From assembly GCF_014595975.1 (NCBI RefSeq), contig NZ_JABWGQ010000053.1, positions 1-64,000 of the forward strand: a DNA stretch of 64,000 nt. Reading direction: 5' to 3'. Source of the DNA: Sphingopyxis sp. LK2115. Its GTDB lineage: Bacteria > Pseudomonadota > Alphaproteobacteria > Sphingomonadales > Sphingomonadaceae. Position numbers and translations under genes: made by a program. Below are positions 18,118 through 27,048 of this stretch, one piece after another. The notes beneath the pieces were generated by a model. It worked only from the letters and a program-made list of their open reading frames with translations, was not told where the DNA came from and did not search any database. Every line of letters begins with the position of its first letter. Position 1 is the first letter of the stretch.

Positions 18118-18585
18118 ATGCGCTGCCCCTATTGCGGACATGAAGACAGCCAGGTGAAGGACAGCCGTCCGACCGAGGATGGCGCGGCGATCCGTCGCCG
18201 CCGCCAGTGCGAAGATTGCGGCGCGCGCTTCACGACGTTCGAGCGCATCCAGCTGCGCGAAGTCGTGGTGCTCAAGGCAGGCGGGACGCGCGAACCCTTC
18301 GACCGCGAAAAATTGATGCGCAGCGTCCAGATTGCATGCCGAAAGCGCCCGATCGACGGCGCGCGGATCGAACGCCTGGTGTCGGGCATCCAGCGCCAGC
18401 TCGAAACCTCTGGCGAGAGCGAGGTGCAGGCGTCGCAGATCGGCGCGATGGTGATGGAAGCGCTCAAGGGTTTTGACAATGTCGCCTATATCCGCTTCGC
18501 CAGCGTCTATCGCGATTTTACCGAAGCCAGGGATTTCGAGGAGTTCGCATCGTCGATCACCGAAGCGGCGCGGCCGCACAAATGA
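18118..18585 (+). CDS. nrdR: Transcriptional repressor NrdR
   Basis: NrdR represses ribonucleotide reductase genes in response to ATP/dATP. The 155-residue product has the N-terminal zinc ribbon ([18 protein letters not shown] with the second pair in [13 protein letters not shown], Cys 3, 6, 31 and 34) and an ATP-cone domain (about 49-139, [17 protein letters not shown]). The length is standard. It overlaps trmJ by 4 bp (ATGA). Confidence 0.97.
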   Translation: MRCPYCGHEDSQVKDSRPTEDGAAIRRRRQCEDCGARFTTFERIQLREVVVLKAGGTREPFDREKLMRSVQIACRKRPIDGARIERLVSGIQRQLETSGESEVQASQIGAMVMEALKGFDNVAYIRFASVYRDFTEARDFEEFASSITEAARPHK

Positions 18586-19331
18586 CCGCGGCATCCCCGC
18601 CCCCCGTCATCGTCCTTGTCCGTCCGCAGCTTGGCGAGAATATCGGCAAGACGGCGCGCGCGATGCTGAACTTCGGGCTGACCGAGCTGCGGCTTGTCAG
18701 CCCGCGCGACGGCTGGCCCAATCCCGATGCGGGGCCGGCGTCGGCGGGGGCCGACGTCGTGCTCGCGGGAGCAAGGGTTTTCGGAACGCTCGCCGAAGCC
18801 GTCGCCGACTGCACGACCATCTATGCCACGACGGTGCGCAAGCGCGGCGTCACCAAGCCGGTGCTGACCCCCGAAGCCGCGGCGCGGGAGGTCCACGCAC
18901 GCGCCGGGCGATCGGCCTATGTTTTCGGCCCCGAACGATCGGGACTCGAAACCGATGACGTCGCGCTCGCGCACACGATCGTCACCGTGCCGATCAATCC
19001 TGCCTTCGGTTCGCTCAATCTGGCGCAGGCGGTCATCCTGCTTGCCTACGAATGGTCAAAGCATGTCGCGGGGATCGGCGAGGGCGTTGCCGCGCTTGCC
19101 AGCCCGCCCCAGGTCCCGCTCGATCCGCCCGCGCCGCACGGCGAGCTGGAGGAGTTGATCGGGCATCTGGTGCGCGACCTCGACAAAAGCGGTTATTTCT
19201 TTCCGCCCGAACGCCGCGAGGCGACGCTGCGCGCGCTGCGCACGACGCTGACCAAGACGGGCTGGTCGCACAACGACATCCGCATGATGCACGGGATCAT
19301 TGTGGCTCTTGGCCGCAGCGGAAAAATATAA
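18582..19331 (+). CDS. trmJ: tRNA/rRNA methyltransferase, TrmJ type (SPOUT family)
   Basis: Likely 2'-O-methylates position 32 of tRNAs. The 249-residue protein has the SPOUT knot motifs: [18 protein letters not shown] near the start, [12 protein letters not shown] (about 113-124) and the C-terminal knot IPVNP-like [16 protein letters not shown] (about 134-149), then a C-terminal extension of about 90 residues ending in a motif typical for TrmJ. Coupled to nrdR by a 4-bp overlap. The exact methylation target is inferred from the family. Confidence 0.9.
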   Translation: MTAASPPPVIVLVRPQLGENIGKTARAMLNFGLTELRLVSPRDGWPNPDAGPASAGADVVLAGARVFGTLAEAVADCTTIYATTVRKRGVTKPVLTPEAAAREVHARAGRSAYVFGPERSGLETDDVALAHTIVTVPINPAFGSLNLAQAVILLAYEWSKHVAGIGEGVAALASPPQVPLDPPAPHGELEELIGHLVRDLDKSGYFFPPERREATLRALRTTLTKTGWSHNDIRMMHGIIVALGRSGKI

Positions 19332-19370
19332 TAGGCTGGTTCCAATAGATAATTTCAGGAGCCCCTTCCC

Positions 19371-19640
19371 GTGATGACCCTTCTTCTTGCGGCGGCGTTC
19401 GCCGCGTCGGCGCCGACTGACGCCAATGGACAAGCGACCGCGACAACACAGGCCGCGCCCGAAAAGGCCAGGAAACCCAAGCGGGTTTGCAAAAGCGTTC
19501 GGCGGACGGGAAGCAATCTCAGCCGCAGCGTCTGCAAAACCGAACAGGAATGGGCGAATGACGGCGGCGCCGGAATGCAATCGCTCGAATTGATTGATCA
19601 AAGTTACAAGGCACAAACTGGAAACGGCGCGGTCGATTAA
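19371..19640 (+). CDS. Small secreted protein with paired-cysteine motif (copy 1)
   Basis: The 89-residue product has a short hydrophobic start (MTLLLAAAFAASAP) and a mature part with KPKRVCKSVRRTGSNLSRSV followed by CKTEQEW. The two cysteines lie 15 residues apart around a TGS core. The neighbouring gene at 19845 carries the same pattern, so they are paralogues. The start may be GTG at 19371 (9 nt after AGGAG) or ATG at 19374. Similar small sphingomonad proteins with V-C-x5-TGS-x6-V-C-x-T are known to me only as hypothetical. Confidence 0.72.
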   Translation: MMTLLLAAAFAASAPTDANGQATATTQAAPEKARKPKRVCKSVRRTGSNLSRSVCKTEQEWANDGGAGMQSLELIDQSYKAQTGNGAVD

Positions 19641-19844
19641 GCGATACGTCGCCCGCAAAGCATTCCAGGCACACAGCTGTGGTCGGTCCCTGTCGCGGCT
19701 CGATCAATCCGATCCTTCGTGGCTTCGTCCGTCGACAGGCCAACTAGCTTAGAAGTCATTGTCGCCGACCAGAGCGGCGATCACCGGTAAAATCATAATC
19801 GCCGAAGGTCCGTCCGCGTCCCTTCCCCCAGGAGTTTTGTTCGC

Positions 19845-20099
19845 ATGATCAGCCTGTTGCTCGCTCTTTCCCTCGCCACGGCAGCGCCCGAAGCTGCCGC
19901 ATCGCCGACAGCGACCGATGCCGGTCAGCCTGCCAGGCCGGTCAAGTCGGCCAAGCCCAAAAAAGTCTGTCAGAAGGTCGAAATGACCGGCAGTTCCGTG
20001 CCGAAGCGTGTTTGCCGCACGGTAACGGAGCCTGCGACGCCCGTCGGCGACGTGACCCAGGCAGCCGCCGAAAAGGCTGCGGCCGGCAATATGAACTGA
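19845..20099 (+). CDS. Small secreted protein with paired-cysteine motif (copy 2)
   Basis: An 84-residue product with signal-like MISLLLALSLATAAP and a mature region containing KPKKVCQKVEMTGSSVPKRV then CRTVTEP. It matches copy 1 in order and spacing: basic Lys-Pro-Lys, V-C, TGS, basic V-C, T. A GGAG site lies about 10 nt before the ATG. It converges with the chorismate mutase gene, 5 bp apart. Function unknown; the two cysteines probably form a disulfide in the periplasm. Confidence 0.72.
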   Translation: MISLLLALSLATAAPEAAASPTATDAGQPARPVKSAKPKKVCQKVEMTGSSVPKRVCRTVTEPATPVGDVTQAAAEKAAAGNMN

Positions 20100-20104
20100 A
20101 CCGC

Positions 20105-20419
20105 TCAATCGAGCGCGCGCAGGCGGTCCCACCGAACCGCCTCATAGGCGATCGATTGTTCGACAAGTTCGTTCCACACTGCGCGCAGCCGCGCGGGTTC
20201 TAGCCCCGCGACCTCCGCCGCGCGCGCGACATTGTCGAGCACTTCGGCCTTGCGCGCCTCGTCGCGCACGCTGGCGCGGTCGGTCTTGATCCGCGCCGCG
20301 GCGTCCATATAGCCGAAACGCCGGACGAGCAGGGCGACGAGTTCGCGGTCCACCTGATCCACCCCGGCGCGGACGTCGGCCATGGTTTCGCATTGGTGGG
20401 GAAGTTTGGCACTCGTCAT
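20105..20419 (-). CDS. Chorismate mutase (AroQ class)
   Basis: Converts chorismate to prephenate on the way to phenylalanine and tyrosine. The 104-residue all-helical protein fits AroQ monofunctional mutases: helix 1 [19 protein letters not shown] (about 17-35) supplies the Arg and Asp positions, then [20 protein letters not shown] and helix 3 ending [18 protein letters not shown]. Isochorismate-pyruvate lyases of the PchB type share this fold, so that activity cannot be excluded. The start at 20419 (MTSAKLP) was chosen because the longer frame runs into the rpsD promoter region. Confidence 0.85.
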   Translation of the reverse strand: MTSAKLPHQCETMADVRAGVDQVDRELVALLVRRFGYMDAAARIKTDRASVRDEARKAEVLDNVARAAEVAGLEPARLRAVWNELVEQSIAYEAVRWDRLRALD

Positions 20420-20471
20420 GCGCGCAGCCTTTAGCGGCTTTTTCGCCGCTGTCGAGCGGGCGGCGCGGCGC

Positions 20472-20499
20472 TTGACTTTGCGCCCCTTCCCGTCTAACC
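20472..20499 (+). promoter_or_regulatory. Putative rpsD promoter
   Basis: TTGACT at 20472-20477 is followed after 15-17 nt by TCTAAC (20493-20498). This lies about 120-145 bp before the rpsD start and leaves a leader where autoregulation could act. Confidence 0.4.
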
Positions 20500-20618
20500 G
20501 CCCGCCTTCGCAATGGACTCCGCACCCCGGTGAAGCGGCGGTCGCGCACGGGAACGTCCGTGCGGTGCGATCCGGGAAACGCCGAAATCCCTCGGCACAC
20601 AGCATATTGGAGACGCAA

Positions 20619-21230
20619 ATGTCGAAGCGCCAGAGCGCCAAGTATAAACTCGACCGCCGGATGGGCGAAAACATCTGGGGTCGCCCGAAAAGCCCGGTCA
20701 ACCGCCGCGAATATGGCCCCGGCCAGCACGGCCAGCGCCGCAAGGGCAAGATGTCGGACTTCGGCATCCAGCTGCGCGCCAAGCAGAAGCTGAAGGGTTA
20801 TTACGGCGACATCACCGAAAAGCAGTTCAAGAAAAACTATATCGAAGCGTCGCGGATGAAGGGCGATACCGGCCAGAACCTGATCGGCCTGCTCGAACGC
20901 CGCCTCGACGCGGTCGTCTATCGCGCCAAGTTCACGCCGACCATCTTCTCGGCGCGACAGCTCGTCAGCCATGGCCACGTCTATGTCAACGGCGTGAAAT
21001 GCAACATCGCGAGCCGCCTCGTGAAGCCGGGCGACGAAATCACCCTGGGCAAGAAGGCGCAGGAAATGGCGCTGGTCGCCGAAGCGCAGAGCCTGCCCGA
21101 ACGCGATCTGCCCGAATATCTGGCGGTCGACGGCACCAAGGCCACCTATGTCCGCGTGCCCACGCTCGACGAAGTGCCCTATCCGGTGAAGATGGAACCC
21201 AATCTGGTCGTCGAATTCTATTCGCGCTGA
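20619..21230 (+). CDS. rpsD: 30S ribosomal protein S4
   Basis: S4 is a primary 16S rRNA-binding protein. The 203-residue product begins [20 protein letters not shown], typical of alphaproteobacterial S4, and contains [17 protein letters not shown] and the S4 RNA-binding domain (about 93-155, with [14 protein letters not shown] and [14 protein letters not shown]). TTGGAG lies upstream of the ATG at 20619. Monocistronic, with a strong terminator after the stop. Confidence 0.98.
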   Translation: MSKRQSAKYKLDRRMGENIWGRPKSPVNRREYGPGQHGQRRKGKMSDFGIQLRAKQKLKGYYGDITEKQFKKNYIEASRMKGDTGQNLIGLLERRLDAVVYRAKFTPTIFSARQLVSHGHVYVNGVKCNIASRLVKPGDEITLGKKAQEMALVAEAQSLPERDLPEYLAVDGTKATYVRVPTLDEVPYPVKMEPNLVVEFYSR

Positions 21231-21255
21231 TCGGGCGTTTCATCGCGGAAACAAA

Positions 21256-21284
21256 GGGGCGGTCCGGCAACGGGCCGCCCTTTT
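21256..21284 (+). terminator. Rho-independent terminator of rpsD
   Basis: GGGCGGTCCG and CGGGCCGCCC form a 10-bp stem with a GCAA tetraloop, followed by TTTT. It starts 26 bp after the rpsD stop. Confidence 0.88.
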
Positions 21285-21317
21285 CGGTTCGCGCGGTGCC
21301 GGCGCGCACGCCGCGCT

Positions 21318-22283
21318 TCAGAACCAGAGCTTCACCCCGGCAACGACATTCAGGCTGTCGACATCGTCGCCGTCGGCGCGCGCGAAACGCGCCGTATCCC
21401 CGATCTTGCGCGCCCATTCGATGCCGACATAGGGCGCAAATTCGCGGACGATCTCGTATCGGAGGCGAAGGCCCAGTTCGATGTCGGACAGACCCGCGCC
21501 GATTCCGCTTTCGGGCACATCCTGCGCCGCGAGACCGATCTCGGCCATCGGTTGCACGATCAGCCGCTGGGTGATGCGCTGGTCGTAGCTGCCCTCGATG
21601 CGCGCGGTGAGGTCGCCCTTGTCGGACAGAAAAAGCGCGCCTTCGACCTCGAACCACCACGGCGCCAGTCCTTCGACCCCGATCACCGCGTGGGTGCGAT
21701 CAGGCCCGTGCCCAAAATCCTGTCTCACCCCGGCCTGCGCGTTGAAATAGGGGCCGATCGCGCGGCTGTAGAGAAGTTGCGCCTCGCCCGCCTCGACGCC
21801 CTCGCCGAACGCGGTTTCACCCTCGCTCTTGACCGTCAGCCGATGGATGTCGCCGCCGTACCAGCCCTCGCCTTCCCAGCGAAAGCCGTCGCGACCCTTG
21901 CGGGCCTGATATTCGGCAAGATTGAGGCTGACGAAACCCACCCTCTGACCGCCGTTTTCGACCATCATCGCGTGGCGCGCATGGTCCATCTCGGTTTTCG
22001 GGAAATAGCGGTCGGCATACCAGTCACGCGGCGGCGGCGGCGCGGGGGCGTCGCCGGCAGGCAGATCGGTGCCGCTGCCCGCCGGTGGTTCGGCCGGCCT
22101 GTCGTCAGCCGGGGTGCAATGCCCCATCGCCGCATGATCGGGCGTGCAGGCAGGATCGCCCTGCGCGGCCGGTTTCCTGGGGTCGGTGGTCGGCGCATGG
22201 TGCCCGCCATGGTGCGACTGCGCCGCCGCGGGCACAGCAAAGGCGGCGAACGACATACCGATCAGCAGCAAGGCGCGCGTCAC
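21318..22283 (-). CDS. copB: Outer-membrane copper resistance protein CopB
   Basis: CopB/PcoB proteins are outer-membrane barrels that work with CopA in copper resistance. The 321-residue product has a signal peptide (about 1-21), a His/Met/Pro-rich N-terminal region (SHHGGHHAP, then CTPDHAAMGHCTPAD) and a C-terminal barrel of about 220 residues (from WYADRYFPKTEMDHARHAMM) ending in KLWF with a terminal Phe, as for outer-membrane beta barrels. It overlaps copA by 4 bp, so the pair is coupled. The metal-rich region shares a motif with CopA. Confidence 0.94.
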   Translation of the reverse strand: MTRALLLIGMSFAAFAVPAAAQSHHGGHHAPTTDPRKPAAQGDPACTPDHAAMGHCTPADDRPAEPPAGSGTDLPAGDAPAPPPPRDWYADRYFPKTEMDHARHAMMVENGGQRVGFVSLNLAEYQARKGRDGFRWEGEGWYGGDIHRLTVKSEGETAFGEGVEAGEAQLLYSRAIGPYFNAQAGVRQDFGHGPDRTHAVIGVEGLAPWWFEVEGALFLSDKGDLTARIEGSYDQRITQRLIVQPMAEIGLAAQDVPESGIGAGLSDIELGLRLRYEIVREFAPYVGIEWARKIGDTARFARADGDDVDSLNVVAGVKLWF

Positions 22284-24064
22284 GCCGCATCCCCCTTTGG
22301 ACGCACGCTGACGACGCGCATCATTCCCGCGTGCATATGATAGAGAAGGTGGCAGTGAAACGCCCAGTCGCCCACGGCGTCGGCAGTGAAGTCAAAGGTC
22401 GCGATCCCGCCCGGCTGGACGATCACCGTATGCTTGCGCGGCGCGTGGTCGCCCTTGCCCGTCACCAGCTCGAAAAAATGGCCGTGCAGGTGGATCGGAT
22501 GGCTCATCATCGAATCGTTGATGAGATTCACGCGCACACGCTCTCCCTCGATGAAGGGGATGGGTTCGTGATGGTCCGACATCTTCACCCCGTCGAACGA
22601 CCACATGAAACGTTCCATGTTTCCGGTAAGGTGGATGTCGAGCGACCGCGATGGCGCGCGGACGTCGGGGTTGCGATCGAGCGCGACAAGGTCGTGGTAG
22701 GTGAGCACGCGGTGTCCCACATCTTCAAGCCCCTGCCCCGGTTCGGCCATCCGGTCGACCGGCATGGGGGATATCGACTGGACGCTGGGGTCGCGCTTTA
22801 CCTGCGGCGCAACCGAAAAGTCGCGCATGCTGTGGTCCATGCCGCCATGGCCGACGTGCGCACCCTCGTCCGCCGGGGTGCAATGGCCCATCGCGGCATG
22901 TTCTGCGGTGCAGCCAGCATCGCCATCGCCGCCCTTCCCGTCCGGCATGTCGCCCATGCCCATGTCCTTCATCGTCGCGAGCGGGCGGGCGCGCAGCGCG
23001 GGAACGGGCGCGACCAGCCCGGCCCGCGGCGTCAGCGTCGCGCGCGCCATCCCCGACCGGTCATTGGCCTCGGCGACAAAGCTGTAGGCGCGTTCTTCGA
23101 CCGGGGTGACGATGGCGTCATAGGTTTCGGCGACGCCGATCTGGAACTCGTCGACCGCGACCGGCCGGACGTTCAGCCCGTCAGCCTGCACCACCGTCAT
23201 CGCCAGTCCGGGGATGCGGACGTTGAAGATCGTCATTGCCGAGGCATTGATGATCCGCAGCCGCACACGCTCGCCAGGGCGGAACAGCGCGGTCCAATTG
23301 TCCGCTGGGCCATAGCCGTTGACAAGGAATGTATAGGTCGATCCATTGACGTCGGCGACGTCGGTGGGGTCCATCCGCATCGCGCCCCACGCCAGCCGGT
23401 CCCTGAGCGGCTGGTCCTCGCCCGCCAGCAATCCGGCAAGCGTCTGGCGCTGCATGTTGAAATGGCCCGGATTGACCTTGAGCTTGCGAAAGATTTCGTG
23501 CGGCGACAGGCGGCTGTGATCCGACAGGACGATCACATGTTCACGATCGAAAGCCACGCGATCGGTACCGGCGGGATCGATGACGATCGGGCCATAATGA
23601 CCAAGTTGTTCCTGCAATCCCGAATGGCTGTGATACCAATAGGTGCCCGACTGGACGATGGGAAACTCGTAAACGAAGGTCGAGCGGGGCTTGATGCCGG
23701 GAAAGCTGACCCCCGGAACGCCGTCCATATGGAAGGGCAGGATCAACCCGTGCCAGTGGATCGAACTGTCCTCGTCAAGGTCGTTGACGACGGTGAGCCG
23801 CGCCTGTTGCCCTTCCTTCAGGCGGATGAGCGGCCCCGGCACCGTGCCGTTGATGCCGATCGCGCGCGTGACCCTGCCGTCGACGCGCAGCGTCTGGCGC
23901 GCGATGCGCAGGCGGATGTCGGTTCCCGACACGCTGGGCAGCGGCGGCGCGATGCCCGCCGATACCGGCTGTGCCCATGCCGGATAACAGGCGGCGAGCG
24001 CCGCCAGCGCACCGCCACCGAGCGCCCCGTTCACGAACCCGCGCCTGTCAATCTGCATATCCAT
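22280..24064 (-). CDS. copA: Multicopper oxidase CopA (copper resistance)
   Basis: Periplasmic copper oxidase that handles excess copper. The 594-residue product begins with a Tat signal (DRRGFVNGALGG) and carries all four copper ligand motifs: HWHGLILPFHMDG, WYHSHSGLQEQLGHYG, HPIHLHGHFFEL and AFHCHLLYHMHAGMM. A Met/His-rich insert (MKDMGMGDMPDGKG through HGGMDHSM, about 365-415) is typical of CopA. Start 24064 (or 24058) keeps the twin-arginine signal; a longer frame runs through tRNA-Leu and is not real. No copper regulator gene is in the window. Confidence 0.96.
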   Translation of the reverse strand: MDMQIDRRGFVNGALGGGALAALAACYPAWAQPVSAGIAPPLPSVSGTDIRLRIARQTLRVDGRVTRAIGINGTVPGPLIRLKEGQQARLTVVNDLDEDSSIHWHGLILPFHMDGVPGVSFPGIKPRSTFVYEFPIVQSGTYWYHSHSGLQEQLGHYGPIVIDPAGTDRVAFDREHVIVLSDHSRLSPHEIFRKLKVNPGHFNMQRQTLAGLLAGEDQPLRDRLAWGAMRMDPTDVADVNGSTYTFLVNGYGPADNWTALFRPGERVRLRIINASAMTIFNVRIPGLAMTVVQADGLNVRPVAVDEFQIGVAETYDAIVTPVEERAYSFVAEANDRSGMARATLTPRAGLVAPVPALRARPLATMKDMGMGDMPDGKGGDGDAGCTAEHAAMGHCTPADEGAHVGHGGMDHSMRDFSVAPQVKRDPSVQSISPMPVDRMAEPGQGLEDVGHRVLTYHDLVALDRNPDVRAPSRSLDIHLTGNMERFMWSFDGVKMSDHHEPIPFIEGERVRVNLINDSMMSHPIHLHGHFFELVTGKGDHAPRKHTVIVQPGGIATFDFTADAVGDWAFHCHLLYHMHAGMMRVVSVRPKGDAA

Positions 24065-24105
24065 CCTGGCTTTTGAAATCGCTGGCCGTCGCGTATCGAC
24101 GGCTT

Positions 24106-24190
24106 TGGTGCCCCTGGCCGGACTCGAACCAGCACTCCTTGCGGAACTCGATTTTGAGTCGAGCGCGTCTACCAATTTCACCACAGGGGC
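24106..24190 (-). tRNA. tRNA-Leu (anticodon CAA)
   Basis: Minus-strand 85-nt cloverleaf with encoded CCA. Acceptor stem GCCCCTG with CAGGGGC; anticodon stem CTCGA with TCGAG around loop CTCAAAA, anticodon CAA; long class II variable arm; T arm with GGTTCGAGTCC. Confidence 0.95.
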
Positions 24191-24309
24191 CCGTGGACGG
24201 CGTCGGTGCGGATTGCGATTCCCGCGCGTTTGCCGTTGCCGGGCAGCCGTTGCCACAGAAAGATGCTTTCCGTCTAGTGGATAAGCGGCATCCTGCATAA
24301 GAGAGAGAT

Positions 24310-25404
24310 ATGACCGACAAGAGCAAGGCATCCCCCGCCCGTCCCGCCCCGCCGGCCAAGGCGCCGCCCGCACCCGCTTTCGGTCCCGGCCGCATTGCCA
24401 TGGCGGCGGTGATCGTCATCGCGATCGCCGGCGTCGCATGGCTCGCGGTCAGCCTGACGCGCTTTTTCATGCTGGTGTTCGCCGCCGTCGTACTCGGCGC
24501 GGTGTTCGATGCGATCGCAAGCTGGATCGTGCGCCATGTGCGCGTCGGTCGCGGGATCGCGCTCGCGCTGTCGGTCGCGGGGATGATCGCCGTCTTTGCC
24601 GGGGCCTTCATTCTCTTCGGATCGCAGCTCGCGCGCGAGATCGACACGATCCAGCAGCAGGTTCCGCGCGCCGTGCAGGGGGTCGAGGCCTTTCTCGACC
24701 GCTACGGCCTCGGCGCACGGATGCGCACGCTGGCCGAAGTGGGCAGCGAGGATATTTCGCAGATCATCTCGCAGGCGGGGGGCTATGCGCTCGCCGCGGG
24801 AAGCGGCATCGCCGATTTCGTGCTTGTGCTCGTCGCCGGGATTTTCCTTGCAAGCGATCCCGCCACCTATCGCCGCGGCCTGCTGCTCTTGATGCCCGCA
24901 CGCGCCGAAACGACCGCCGCACTCGCGCTGGACGATGCGGCGCGCGGACTGAAAGGCTGGATGGTCGGACAGGCGGTATCGTCGCTGGTCGTCGCGACGC
25001 TTACCTGGGCGGGGCTGGCGCTGCTGGGCGTGCCTGCGGCGGGCGGTCTCGGCCTCATCGCCGGGCTGCTCGATGTCATCCCGATGATCGGCCCGATCAT
25101 TGCGGGCATTCCCGCGGTACTGCTTGCCTTCACCGTGTCGCCGATGACGGCGCTGTGGACGCTGATCCTGTTCCTCGTCATTCAGCAATTGCAGGGCAAT
25201 TTCCTGCAACCGATGATCCAGAAACAAGCCGTCGACGTGCCGCCGGCGGTGCTTCTGTTCGCGGTCGTGGCCGCAGGATTGCTGTTCGGTTTCCTCGGCG
25301 TGCTGCTCGCCGCGCCGCTGACGGTGGTGGTCTTTGTGCTGGTGCAGCGGGTGTATGTGAAGACGTTGCTGGGGAAAGAGATCAAGATTGCGGGGGCGGA
25401 TTAA
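24310..25404 (+). CDS. AI-2E family transporter (PerM/YdiK type)
   Basis: An integral inner-membrane protein of 364 residues. It has a Pro/Ala-rich N-terminal tail, transmembrane helices at about 30-50, 55-72 and 80-102, an amphipathic region (REIDTIQQQVPRAVQGVEAF), then further helices (160-185, 220-265, 270-300, 315-345) with the family's GLLDVIPMIGPIIAGIPAVL and the C-terminal GVLLAAPLTVVVFVLVQ. The name comes from the E. coli TqsA autoinducer exporter; other members are Na+/H+ antiporters or of unknown role, so the cargo is not predictable. Single gene, convergent with the aldehyde dehydrogenase. Confidence 0.88.
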   Translation: MTDKSKASPARPAPPAKAPPAPAFGPGRIAMAAVIVIAIAGVAWLAVSLTRFFMLVFAAVVLGAVFDAIASWIVRHVRVGRGIALALSVAGMIAVFAGAFILFGSQLAREIDTIQQQVPRAVQGVEAFLDRYGLGARMRTLAEVGSEDISQIISQAGGYALAAGSGIADFVLVLVAGIFLASDPATYRRGLLLLMPARAETTAALALDDAARGLKGWMVGQAVSSLVVATLTWAGLALLGVPAAGGLGLIAGLLDVIPMIGPIIAGIPAVLLAFTVSPMTALWTLILFLVIQQLQGNFLQPMIQKQAVDVPPAVLLFAVVAAGLLFGFLGVLLAAPLTVVVFVLVQRVYVKTLLGKEIKIAGAD

Positions 25405-25437
25405 CGTTGATCGCGCTCGACACGAGCGGAATCGGGC

Positions 25438-26892
25438 CTATTTCTTCAATTCCCTTGCCAGCGTCTTGGCCGTCGCCTTGCCATAGGGCGGCTTGAAACC
25501 CGCAAGACCCGCAACGTCGAGCTTCGGCTGGCGATACACCGCGCGCGCGTGGCTGAAGGTGCGGAAGCCGTCGATCCCGTGATAATTGCCCATGCCCGAC
25601 GGCCCGATGCCGCCAAAGGGCAGATCCTCCATCGCATTGTGGAACAGAACGTCGTTGACCGTGACCCCGCCAGAAATGGTGCGGGTAAGCACACGCTCCT
25701 CCTCGCTCTTGTCCTGCCCGAAATAATAGAGGCCGAGCGGGCGGTCGCGTTCGTTCACATAGTCGATGGCGTCGTCGATATTCCGATAGGTCTTGACCGG
25801 CAGGATGGGGCCGAAAATCTCTTCCTGCATCACCTTCATGTCGTCGGTCGGGTTGCGCACGATGTGGAGCGGCATCTTGTGGCCGTTGGCGCTTGCGAAA
25901 TCCTCCTGCCCCGGATTGACCTCGATCACCTCGGCGCCCTTGTCGCGCGCGTCGGCCAGATAGGATTGCAGCCGGTCATAGTTGCGGCCGTTCACCACCG
26001 AGGTGTAATCGTCGTTGGCGAGCAGCGTCGGATAGAGCGCGGCGGCGCCCCTGGCGACACTGTCGATCACCTCGCGCTCCTGATCGTCGGCGACGAGCAG
26101 ATAGTCGGGCGCAAGGCATATCTGCCCCGCGTTCATCATCTTGCCGAGCGCGACGCGCTGGCCGACCAGATCCTTGTTCGCGCTGCGCCCGATGAAAGTC
26201 GGCGACTTGCCGCCAAGTTCGAGCGTGACGGGCACAAGATTGTCGGCCGCGGCGCGCATGATATGCCGTCCCACGCTGGTCGCGCCGGTGAAGATCATAT
26301 GGTCGAAGGCGAGCTTGGAAAAGGCGATCCCGACCTCGGCATCGCCGGTGAACACCGCCATTTCGCTTTCGTCGAAATATTCGGGCACGAGCCGCGCCAT
26401 CAGGGTCGAGACATTTTCGGTGAACTCGCTCGGCTTCACCATCGCGCGATTGCCCGCCGCCAGGATGCCCGCCATCGGCACGAAAACCATTCCGACGGGA
26501 AAGTTCCATGGGCTCACGACGCCGACAACGCCCTTCGGCTGATAGACCACCTCGGCCTTGGCGCCGAGCAGACCGAGCGGGAAAGTGGGTCGCCGCTTCT
26601 CGCCCTTTGCCCAGTTCGCCATATGCTTCTTCGCGTGCTTCAAGGCGCTGACCGACGGCATGATGTCGGTCATCAGCGTCTGTTCGCGGCTGCGATGGCC
26701 GAAATCCTCGCTCACCGCCTTGGCGAAATCCTCGGCGTGGTCGACGAGCAGCGCGATCGCGCGGTCGATGCGGTCGGCGCGGACGGACAGGCTTTCGGGC
26801 ATCGCCGCGGTAAAGCTTGCCTTTTGCGCCGCAAGCACTGCCTGCATCCGCGCCGTTTCGCCTGCGACGTCCTGCCTGATTGCCGTGGCCAT
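25438..26892 (-). CDS. Aldehyde dehydrogenase, coniferyl aldehyde dehydrogenase type
   Basis: NAD(P)-dependent oxidation of an aldehyde to its acid. The 484-residue product has SPWNFPVGMVFVPMAGILAA (cofactor site), the general base Glu in LELGGKSPTF and the catalytic Cys in NAGQICLAPDYLLV. Short length, lack of a C-terminal membrane anchor and NYHGIDGFRTFSHARAV near the end match the coniferyl aldehyde dehydrogenase subgroup. The ATG at 26892 follows AGGGGAGACAGGTC. It is divergent from the thiolase gene. Physiological substrate is inferred from the subgroup only. Confidence 0.9.
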   Translation of the reverse strand: MATAIRQDVAGETARMQAVLAAQKASFTAAMPESLSVRADRIDRAIALLVDHAEDFAKAVSEDFGHRSREQTLMTDIMPSVSALKHAKKHMANWAKGEKRRPTFPLGLLGAKAEVVYQPKGVVGVVSPWNFPVGMVFVPMAGILAAGNRAMVKPSEFTENVSTLMARLVPEYFDESEMAVFTGDAEVGIAFSKLAFDHMIFTGATSVGRHIMRAAADNLVPVTLELGGKSPTFIGRSANKDLVGQRVALGKMMNAGQICLAPDYLLVADDQEREVIDSVARGAAALYPTLLANDDYTSVVNGRNYDRLQSYLADARDKGAEVIEVNPGQEDFASANGHKMPLHIVRNPTDDMKVMQEEIFGPILPVKTYRNIDDAIDYVNERDRPLGLYYFGQDKSEEERVLTRTISGGVTVNDVLFHNAMEDLPFGGIGPSGMGNYHGIDGFRTFSHARAVYRQPKLDVAGLAGFKPPYGKATAKTLARELKK

Positions 26893-27048
26893 GACCTGTC
26901 TCCCCTGTGCTTTCGCGACGTTTGACCATGGCGCGCGGCGGGTTGCAAGATGAAACGCGCCTCCCATCGGGGCACTGCCCCTTTCGCACGTGCAGCATTT
27001 CCGCTAAGCGAGCCGCCGATGTCGCTTTCCCTTACGGAGTCTCTCGCC

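Noticed and set aside
22085-24076. 663-codon plus-strand frame opposite copA/copB
   Set aside because: Antisense shadow of two clear copper genes.
24106-24190. tRNA-Leu as an integration site for the copAB genes
   Set aside because: No integrase, no repeated tRNA 3' end and no GC shift around copAB.
24065-24373. Upstream extension of copA through tRNA-Leu
   Set aside because: It would translate a tRNA gene and displace the Tat signal from the N-terminus.
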